DNA from: an uncultured bacterium
GTDB taxonomy: Bacteria; Cloacimonadota; Cloacimonadia; Cloacimonadales; Cloacimonadaceae
Assembly (NCBI GenBank): GCA_937960795.1
Contig: CALGPA010000038.1
Coordinates: 1-13,353 of the forward strand
Direction: 5' to 3'
Length of the DNA stretch: 13,353 nucleotides
Every line of letters starts with the position of its first letter. Positions within the stretch are counted from its first letter, which is position 1. The translations under genes were made by a program, and so were the position numbers. This document shows, piece by piece, positions 8,088 to 13,353 of this stretch. The notes beneath the pieces are model-generated. The model did not search any database. It had not been told where the DNA came from and saw nothing but the letters and a program-made list of their open reading frames with translations.

Positions 8088-8648
8088 ATGGCTTCAATGT
8101 CTGATATACGAAATGGAATGGTAATTGACTTCAAGGGCGACCTTTGGGAAGTTGTGGAATTTCTCCACGTCAAGCCCGGTAAAGGCCCCGCCTTCATGCG
8201 CTCCAAGCTCAAGAGCCTGCGCACCGGAAAGCTCATCGAAAACACCTTCCGCGAAAGCGACAGCTTCGATGAAGTCCGTGTCGAGCGCACCAAAAAGGAG
8301 TTTCTCTATCGTGATGGAGAGTTCTTTGTCCTAATGGATACTGAGACCTACGAGCAGATGCACGTAGAGCAAGCCTCCATCGGAGATGCCGAGCAGCTCA
8401 TGATGGAAAACATGGAAGTCACCATCGCCACCACTCCCACGGGGGAGATCTTGGGCGTAGAATTGCCCACCACCGTGGTCATGACGATAGCTGAATGCGA
8501 ACCAAATGTCAAAGGAAATACTGCCTCCGGCAGCGGCAAGGTCGCCTTTACTGAGACCGGTCTGCGCCTCATGGTTCCCTTCTTTGTGGAAGCCGGAGAA
8601 AAGATCAAGATCGATACCCGCAGCCGCGAGTACATCGAAAGAGCATAA
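8088..8648 (+). CDS. efp: Translation elongation factor P
   Basis: The product is 186 aa, the normal EF-P length. EF-P binds the ribosome between the P and E sites and restores peptide-bond formation at proline runs. Residues 1-65 are the KOW-like N-terminal domain. The loop KPGKGPAF (29-36) carries Lys32, equivalent to the modified Lys34 of E. coli. Residues ~70-186 form the two OB folds. The C-terminal EF-P signature K-x-A-x4-G-x2-L-x-V-P is intact at 151-164 and continues to Gly170. The first ATG is chosen over the one at 8097 because taagga lies 7 nt upstream. A Lys at the loop tip points to lysine-type rather than arginine-rhamnose modification; no modifying enzyme gene is visible here. 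A 68-aa gene follows after 18 bp and probably shares the transcript. Confidence 0.97.
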   Translation: MASMSDIRNGMVIDFKGDLWEVVEFLHVKPGKGPAFMRSKLKSLRTGKLIENTFRESDSFDEVRVERTKKEFLYRDGEFFVLMDTETYEQMHVEQASIGDAEQLMMENMEVTIATTPTGEILGVELPTTVVMTIAECEPNVKGNTASGSGKVAFTETGLRLMVPFFVEAGEKIKIDTRSREYIERA

Positions 8649-8666
8649 GAAAAAGAGGATATAAAC

Positions 8667-8873
8667 ATGGGAAAAGTAAAAAGCTTTGCCGCTAAACTGG
8701 CTCACGATATGAACAAAGGTGGAAAGGTCATGTGCCCTGTGTGCAATACCGAAGTCAAACGTGTGAAGATCATTCAAAACCGTAAGACCGATGGCACCTG
8801 GCGCCCTGACAAACTCTTTGTCCAAATCTGCAAATGCAATGAAACTGATATCATGAGCGGGAAAAACATCTAA
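8667..8873 (+). CDS. Small CxxC...CxC putative metal-binding protein, function unknown
   Basis: The product is 68 aa and basic at its N terminus (MGKVKSFAAKLAHDMNKGGK). Four cysteines are arranged as CPVC (23-26) and CKC (55-57), suggesting a zinc-ribbon-like knuckle pair with a 28-residue spacer that holds a TDGTWRPDKLF stretch. There is no signal peptide or membrane helix, so it should be cytoplasmic. It starts 18 bp after efp, with AAGAGGA 7 nt before its ATG, and a strong terminator follows. Both points support a real gene co-transcribed with efp. I do not recognise a named family. It is not a ribosomal protein L33 or L32 by pattern. A role near translation or nucleic acid binding is only a guess from context. 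Confidence 0.8.
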   Translation: MGKVKSFAAKLAHDMNKGGKVMCPVCNTEVKRVKIIQNRKTDGTWRPDKLFVQICKCNETDIMSGKNI

Positions 8874-8909
8874 GCCCCCTCACCGATATCTTTGGGAAGA
8901 TTCCCTTTT

Positions 8910-8936
8910 GGCGGACTATCATGTCCGCCTTTTTTT
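8910..8936 (+). terminator. Intrinsic terminator of the efp operon
   Basis: The stem GGCGGAC (8910-8916) pairs perfectly with GTCCGCC (8923-8929) across a 6-nt loop and is followed by seven T residues (8930-8936). It lies 36 bp past the stop codon of the 68-aa gene. Confidence 0.93.
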
Positions 8937-9120
8937 ATCCACAAAATCCCCAGCCCGATTTAGACACCTAGACATCAGCTATCATAGACATCTGCTTTGC
9001 CGCATTGCTGTTAAGACTTAGGATTGCTTTTTCAGATCCGACTCCCTCTCTTGCTAATGCAGAGATGCAGCAGCTCATGGGATGACTCAGGATTCTGAAG
9101 CTCGTAGCACAAGCTGCTTC
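8937..9120. other. Non-coding gap between two convergent operons
   Basis: These 184 bp lie between the terminator of the efp operon and the terminator of the minus-strand operon. I see no supported open frame, tRNA or long repeat. A weak 5-bp inverted pair, gaagc (9097-9101) and gcttc (9116-9120), is the only structure noticed. Confidence 0.6.
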
Positions 9121-9156
9121 AAAGAAAAAGCCGCAGAAGATCTCTCCCCTGCGGCT
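9121..9156 (-). terminator. Intrinsic terminator of the secreted-protein operon
   Basis: In the minus direction the 8-bp stem AGCCGCAG (9156-9149) and CTGCGGCT (9136-9129) closes a 12-nt loop, followed by TTTTCTTT (9128-9121). It lies 22 bp past the stop codon at 9179 and faces the efp terminator. Confidence 0.8.
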
Positions 9157-9178
9157 GTATTTCCTAAGCCCTAAAAGC

Positions 9179-12100
9179 TTATTTTACGATTACCATTTTC
9201 CTGGTTTGGTTCATGGAAGGAGTGCTGAGCTTGTAGAAGTAAATACCGCTTGCGCAGACGTTTCCTCTATTGTCGCGTCCGTTCCATTGGAGATTGTGGC
9301 TTCCTTCGGAGACCTTGAAAGTCTTCACTGCTTGACCCACGATGTTGTAGATGGTCACAGTGCCGTTTTCTCCGGCCTTGATGGATACATCGATATTTGT
9401 GCTGCTGCTTGCCTTAAACGGATTCGGATAGGCATTGCTCATGATGGATTGCATCGGTAGATCAGGAACGATCTCACCGGTCACTTCTATCATTTGCGGA
9501 CCGAAGAAGGTGCTGTGACCATAATCGGCAGCTTCCAACCAATAGTAGTAGGTGCTATTGGGGAATACTTCACGGTCTTCCAAGGAGTATTCTTGGGTGG
9601 TGGAAGTATTGGTAGCTTGGATCATGACAGGAGTCAAGAGCAGCGCTGTCTCGGGATTGTCGGTCTCATTACGATACACGCGATATCCGAGCATATTGGT
9701 CTCGGATTCACTGACCCAAGTGAGCTTGACAAATCTCTGTGCTATGAGATCGGCATTAAACGAGCTCAGCTCGACGGGGAGAGTGGGATCTTCATCCGAG
9801 AGGATAATGGGAACTGTCAGGTTCTTGGATGCTTCGATGATGAAGGTGATGGTTCCGCCTTCATTTTGCACTTGATTCCACTGACCATTGGCATAATAGG
9901 CACCCCAAGGAGCGTCGGTATTAAAGACCACTGTCCAGGGTCCTGCTCCCACCAATTCGAAGAGATACTCACCCAAAAGGGTCATATTGTTATTCGGATA
10001 ATCAGGGATATCTCCGGTGATGATATTGGCTCCGCCACCGATGATGGTGACCGTGTCACTGCCGTCTCCAATCGGAGTTTCCACGTTTTCGGGGATATCA
10101 GCATCACCGGTGGTGATGATGAAGTCTGCCCAATAGCGCGGGCCGACTTGCATGTCGGCGTTAAACTGTCCCACCAGGCAGATTAGGTCAAAGCTGTCCA
10201 TGGGGACGTCTTCACCAGCATAGTCTGCATTCGGGAATGTACGCAAGGTCAGATCATTCACGCCGTCTGTGACGGTGAGGTTGGCTGCGTTATTGGCGAA
10301 GACAGCGGGCGGATCCACAAAACTAAGTCCCATCACCTTGATCAGTTTTGCCTGATCTGCCGGCACGAGGCTATCCAAAGTGCGGATTTCAGGAACTACG
10401 ACGTTGGCTGAAGATGTCGCTGCTCCGGGATCTGCCACCGGGACAAACTGCATAAATCCATTATAGACAGTCAGGGTTCCGGCGATGCCGGTGATGCCAT
10501 CATAGAGCTCATACTCTGTAGTGATATTGCCGGCATTATCGTCTATCAAAATGGCAGCAGTATCGTCTTGAATATACTTTTGATTGCGAGAGCTTTGTTG
10601 GAAAGTGAGGATCGCCTCACCGCTGAGCATATAAATGGAACCATCAGTTGCACCTTCACGCAGAGCAGCGATATTTGCCACGTTTGTAGCAAAAGTGTAG
10701 CTGGCGCTCATCACTGCGCTGGGCAGATAACCTGGCGCGTAGGCGATAGCTTTGATGGTGCTGTCTTCTTCGATCTCAATCGGAGCATCATAGAGGATTC
10801 CCTCTGTTTCAGACGGATCAGTGCCATCCAAAGTATAGCGGATGGATGCGCCGTCTGTCTCACTGGTGAGTGCTACTTCGATAGCGCTGAGATAGGCTCC
10901 GGCAGGAGGATCAAAGACAGGAACTGCAGCCGGAATCAATCCGGTGCCATCCCAATCTTCCAACAATATGTCATCGATATTGAGGCGGCGGTTACTAGAA
11001 CCGGTACCGGTTGCTTGAACAATGCGGATTCTGACAGGATCCTGCACAAACACGCTTGCCACAAAGGTCTGCACATCATCGGAAGCAGGCGCAGTGAATT
11101 CACTGCCTGCCTGGGTCCAGGAGCTACCTTGATCTGTGCTATATTCGACTTTCCAGGGGACTTGAGAATCGCTGCCATAACGGCGATATTGGAAGCTTAA
11201 GAGACCCAATCCACCGGTTTTATCTTCCAGCATAGTCATGGATGAAGCGCCATAGCCGCGCATTCTGGCAGATCGTTCACCATTCTTCCAATCAGCATCC
11301 AAGTTGCCGATCAAAGCCTCAGTCATATTCCATTCTATGCCACTTAAAACAACCTCTCCGGAGCCATAACTCCCCTTGATCTCGCCGTCTCCTTCAAAAT
11401 CAACAAAATAGTCCACCACAGGTGTGCTATCAATGATCACTTCAAAGTTCACAGTTGCGGCTTCGCCGGCTCCGCGAGAATCGGTCTGAACACTGCGCAT
11501 GGCGGTTCTGGCTTGAACGGGGACATAGCTTCTGCTCGGAGCTTCATTGATGTAGCCCCGAACCTGGAAGCTGTATTCTCCATCTCCCAAAAGCGGTGTC
11601 TCATACGCCAAAGCAGTGCCGATATCTGTCCAATCCGCGGCGTCCTGCCACTTGTATTCATAACCCTGGGGAGCAAATCCGTCTCCGGGCGCCCATTCGA
11701 TCGTGAGAGTCTGTTCCTCACTCCATTCAAAGACCTGACCCTGACTGGGGAAGGTGATCGAAGGAATCTCGGGATTCGGAACAGGGGTCCCACCCTCAAA
11801 CATGCTGAGGGGGAGATTCCAGGCAGTGTCGTCATAAAAGAGCACAGGGCCCGTTCCCGCTGGTGCGGTTACGGACAACGTAGCTGAGTTGGTGTCTTCA
11901 TCTTCATTTCCAAGATAAGTGAGAACTATCTCGAAGACTCTTCCTTCCGGGACGTTGCCAGAAGTCGAGTATGTCTGAGTGTTAAAGACGACCCAAGCTC
12001 TATTAGCAAAGAAGGTTACTCGGGTTATGTTTGCAGTATTTGTTTCAGTTGAGACCATATCCCCTGTGACAACATCGGTGACTTGGATGGCAAAATCCTC

Positions 12101-12247
12101 GTCATGCATGGCATCAGTTTCCGTATATACATACTCCAATATATTGCCATCAGTTATCACGATCTCTGTCCAGAAATCTCTTGGATTGAAAGCAAAAGCA
12201 GTCAATGCAAGGCTAAGTAAGATAGTTAACAGTACTATTTTCTTCAT
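9179..12247 (-). CDS. Secreted multidomain protein with chitobiase-like, OB-like and FN3 modules and T9SS sorting domain
   Basis: The product is 1022 aa. Residues 1-19 are a signal peptide (MKKIVLLTILLSLALTAFA). A beta-rich N-terminal region is followed by an FN3-like stretch (~159-272) and a carbohydrate-binding/LamG-like stretch (~276-432). Residues 442-519 match the CHB_HEX_C type chitobiase C-terminal module (VFDPPAGAYLS..., IRYTLDGTDPS). Residues ~525-714 resemble OB-fold segments seen in other T9SS cargo. Residues ~823-923 are a C-terminal FN3-like domain (LPVELSSF...GYRVYRN). The sorting domain is 939-1022, starting AYPNPF and ending TRKMVIVK. No enzyme active site is visible; a surface-attached or extracellular polymer-binding role is inferred. 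GGAG lies 6 nt before this ATG. An in-frame ATG at 12259, with AGGA upstream, would add only MESK. The preceding gene stops at 12260, so the two are probably translationally coupled. Confidence 0.85.
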   Translation of the reverse strand: MKKIVLLTILLSLALTAFAFNPRDFWTEIVITDGNILEYVYTETDAMHDEDFAIQVTDVVTGDMVSTETNTANITRVTFFANRAWVVFNTQTYSTSGNVPEGRVFEIVLTYLGNEDEDTNSATLSVTAPAGTGPVLFYDDTAWNLPLSMFEGGTPVPNPEIPSITFPSQGQVFEWSEEQTLTIEWAPGDGFAPQGYEYKWQDAADWTDIGTALAYETPLLGDGEYSFQVRGYINEAPSRSYVPVQARTAMRSVQTDSRGAGEAATVNFEVIIDSTPVVDYFVDFEGDGEIKGSYGSGEVVLSGIEWNMTEALIGNLDADWKNGERSARMRGYGASSMTMLEDKTGGLGLLSFQYRRYGSDSQVPWKVEYSTDQGSSWTQAGSEFTAPASDDVQTFVASVFVQDPVRIRIVQATGTGSSNRRLNIDDILLEDWDGTGLIPAAVPVFDPPAGAYLSAIEVALTSETDGASIRYTLDGTDPSETEGILYDAPIEIEEDSTIKAIAYAPGYLPSAVMSASYTFATNVANIAALREGATDGSIYMLSGEAILTFQQSSRNQKYIQDDTAAILIDDNAGNITTEYELYDGITGIAGTLTVYNGFMQFVPVADPGAATSSANVVVPEIRTLDSLVPADQAKLIKVMGLSFVDPPAVFANNAANLTVTDGVNDLTLRTFPNADYAGEDVPMDSFDLICLVGQFNADMQVGPRYWADFIITTGDADIPENVETPIGDGSDTVTIIGGGANIITGDIPDYPNNNMTLLGEYLFELVGAGPWTVVFNTDAPWGAYYANGQWNQVQNEGGTITFIIEASKNLTVPIILSDEDPTLPVELSSFNADLIAQRFVKLTWVSESETNMLGYRVYRNETDNPETALLLTPVMIQATNTSTTQEYSLEDREVFPNSTYYYWLEAADYGHSTFFGPQMIEVTGEIVPDLPMQSIMSNAYPNPFKASSSTNIDVSIKAGENGTVTIYNIVGQAVKTFKVSEGSHNLQWNGRDNRGNVCASGIYFYKLSTPSMNQTRKMVIVK

Positions 12248-12259
12248 TTTCGACTCCAT

Positions 12260-12895
12260 TTAATTCCTGCTGTTAATGCCCTGGATTGCCCGCGTGGCAG
12301 GGGCAGGCCAGGTCCCGGCAGCATCTGTGCTAATCCACAAAGGATCGCCGATAGCAGTATCAAAATCCCCTGTCCAGCCGAATGGGGTTGAGTTTGCGCT
12401 TTCCCATACTTGAGTGGAAGAGTTGAAAATCGCTACAGCTGATGCAGCAATGTCTGCGCCAATCAGACTGGCAAGAATCAAGTCGCTTTTATTTAGCGGA
12501 AGCATGATCATGTTGTTGCCGGCTACTAGGTTGTATGAGGGGATTGTCTCCGGCATAGCGCCCAGGCTATAGAAAGTGCCTGCGGTACCAGTGGTCAACA
12601 AAAGGGCTTGTCCATTGCTAATGCTGAAATCACCTGACCATCCACCCCAAGGAAACTCAACTATGCTATTCCATTCTTGCGAAGCAGAGTTGAAATAGGC
12701 CACAGCACTAGCTCCAATCTCATCACCCAGTTCACTGGCGAGGTTGTAGGGCTGATCCATGGGCAGGGCGATGGTGTTGTTTCCTGCTACCAGATCATAT
12801 TTTACATATCCGACCACTTCGGACGGGGCGGATTCAACCGCATAGAGCGATCCCACAAAGAGCAGGACCAAAAGCGGCAAAATAAATTTCTTCAT
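12260..12895 (-). CDS. Exported protein of two tandem ~80-residue repeats, function unknown
   Basis: The product is 211 aa with a signal peptide (MKKFILPLLVLLFVGSLYA, 1-19). The mature part is two copies of one module, at ~33-113 and ~121-195, offset by 88 residues. Shared landmarks are Y-x-LVAGNN, LP, LAS-x-(I/L)G, ASAVA-x-FNS, W, GW-x-GDF and a late TxGTAGT or TDAAGT. The two units pair closely across their whole length, which suggests an internal duplication of a small beta-rich domain. There is no sorting domain, no lipobox Cys and no membrane helix after the signal, so the protein is probably periplasmic or passes the outer membrane by another route. AGGAGG lies 5 nt before the ATG. The stop codon directly abuts the next gene's first ATG, so it is very likely a partner or accessory of the large T9SS-type cargo encoded behind it. 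I do not recognise a named family. Confidence 0.85.
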   Translation of the reverse strand: MKKFILPLLVLLFVGSLYAVESAPSEVVGYVKYDLVAGNNTIALPMDQPYNLASELGDEIGASAVAYFNSASQEWNSIVEFPWGGWSGDFSISNGQALLLTTGTAGTFYSLGAMPETIPSYNLVAGNNMIMLPLNKSDLILASLIGADIAASAVAIFNSSTQVWESANSTPFGWTGDFDTAIGDPLWISTDAAGTWPAPATRAIQGINSRN

Positions 12896-12923
12896 AAACT
12901 CCTCCTAAAGGAATTTCGAATTT

Positions 12924-12943
12924 AAACATACAAAACTATGTTT
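12924..12943 (-). promoter_or_regulatory. Inverted repeat in the leader of the secreted-protein operon
   Basis: A perfect 7-bp inverted repeat, aaacata (12924-12930) and tatgttt (12937-12943), has a 6-nt loop. It sits 28 nt before the ATG at 12895 and about 17 nt before the AGGAGG. It could be an mRNA hairpin near the ribosome binding site or an operator. The AT-rich stem is weak, so function is uncertain. Confidence 0.35.
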
Positions 12944-13043
12944 CTTTTGTGCGCGGTAAACTGCGCCATCCAAAACTATCAAAAACCAAGATCCAAAGAG
13001 CTTTAAACAAGCCCCTCGGGACATCACTTCGAAAACCTAAGAC

Positions 13044-13064
13044 ATTATATCATCGCACATTATA
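13044..13064 (-). promoter_or_regulatory. Extended -10 promoter candidate for the secreted-protein operon
   Basis: On the minus strand two perfect TATAAT hexamers lie 15 bp apart (13064-13059 and 13049-13044). The one nearer the gene is preceded by TGA, giving the extended -10 form TGnTATAAT (13052-13044). No good -35 box is spaced correctly, which an extended -10 can tolerate. Transcription would start near 13037, giving a ~140-nt leader. Confidence 0.5.
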
Positions 13065-13298
13065 CATATCGTGAATTAATCTTTTTTCACATTGACTAGC
13101 ATGCAGCAGCGCTCAAAGCTGTCAAGACTAAAAATCATTATTTTCCCTCGAGACTGATAGTTTGTGGAAATCTATAAACAAATGCATGAGAAACTGCCCG
13201 CGCTCGGACAGAATTGAGCTCAAAGAATCCGAAAAGTTGACTTATCTTGCCCAAAATCACAGTTCTAAATGCTTGCAAAATATGGGCTGCTCAAGCCT

Positions 13299-13353
13299 CC
13301 CTCACCCCTCGCTCACCGGTCGAGCGTGCAAGCGGTGAGAAAATAAGGACTTA
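13299..13353 (+). repeat. Right copy of 55-bp direct repeat
   Basis: This copy is identical to 1-55 except at 13307-13308 (cc for gg). The change removes one of the two tandem 11-mers but keeps the 6-bp outer pairing of ctcacc with ggtgag and the inner cgctc/gagcg pair. The window ends exactly where the shared sequence stops being testable, so the repeat may continue. It is ~400 bp upstream of the 211-aa gene, in intergenic DNA. Confidence 0.8.

Larger units (their letters stand above)
12896..13298. other. Non-coding region upstream of the secreted-protein operon
   Basis: These ~400 bp hold the ribosome binding site of the 211-aa gene (12901-12906), a 7-bp inverted repeat, two TATAAT boxes on the minus strand and several isolated TTGAC-type hexamers. 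AT content is higher than in the coding regions. Only frames shorter than about 25 codons were found, none with good start signals. Nothing here resembles a tRNA. Confidence 0.6.

Noticed and set aside
8875..8885. ccccctcaccg after the 68-aa gene as a third copy of the end repeat
   Set aside because: Only about 10 bases match (ccctcaccg) and the following sequence, including the palindrome, differs.
9494..10186. Long plus-strand open frame (230 codons) and similar long frames antisense to the large genes
   Set aside because: They lie wholly inside the secreted-protein genes on the other strand, have no domain-like sequence, signal peptide or ribosome binding site, and are explained by codon usage of the real gene.
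12938..13010. Short plus-strand frames of 10-25 codons in the 400-bp right-hand gap
   Set aside because: No ribosome binding sites, no recognisable composition, and lengths expected by chance.
1..13353. CRISPR array, tRNA, rRNA, transposase or integrase
   Set aside because: No regularly spaced repeats, cloverleaf-like segments or mobility-gene motifs were seen on either strand.

Overview
The window looks chromosomal, with about 50% GC, and comes from a bacterium of the Fibrobacteres-Chlorobi-Bacteroidetes group. Candidatus Cloacimonadota is my best guess. Two large secreted proteins end in a YPNPF-type (type IX secretion, T9SS type A / FlgD-like) C-terminal domain that finishes in TRKM-x(3)-K. 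Most genes have strong AGGAGG-type ribosome binding sites, which argues against Bacteroidota proper, where these are usually weak. The phylum call is inference from protein style, not from a marker tree.

Layout, left to right. A 55-bp direct repeat (1-55) opens the window. Next, on the minus strand, comes a 962-aa secreted modular protein with a sorting domain (138-3026), bounded by a hairpin at its 3' end. Upstream of it, also on minus and behind a good terminator, is a two-gene operon (7147 to 3243) for a heterodimeric ABC exporter whose ATPase sites are asymmetric. On the plus strand follow a truncated remnant of a TonB-dependent outer-membrane receptor (7373-7957), then efp (elongation factor P) and a 68-aa CxxC...CxC protein of unknown function. 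That last pair is probably co-transcribed and ends at a strong terminator. Facing it on minus is a second operon (12895 to 9179): a 211-aa secreted protein made of two tandem repeats, then a 1022-aa secreted protein with a sorting domain. About 400 bp of non-coding DNA holds a likely extended -10 promoter for this operon. The window closes with a second copy of the 55-bp repeat in the same orientation, 53/55 identical to the first.

How the genes fit together. Most products act in the cell envelope: two putative T9SS cargo proteins, a small exported repeat protein, an inner-membrane exporter and a dead outer-membrane receptor. EF-P relieves ribosome stalling at proline runs, and the 962-aa protein contains a PPPP run. 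I see no T9SS machinery, mobility gene, CRISPR array, tRNA or rRNA. The strongest leads for something undescribed are the palindromic direct repeat at both ends, the ~136-residue extracytoplasmic insertion in one ABC subunit, the duplicated-domain protein translationally linked to a T9SS-type cargo, the small cysteine-motif protein behind efp, and an FN3 domain apparently split by an inserted domain.
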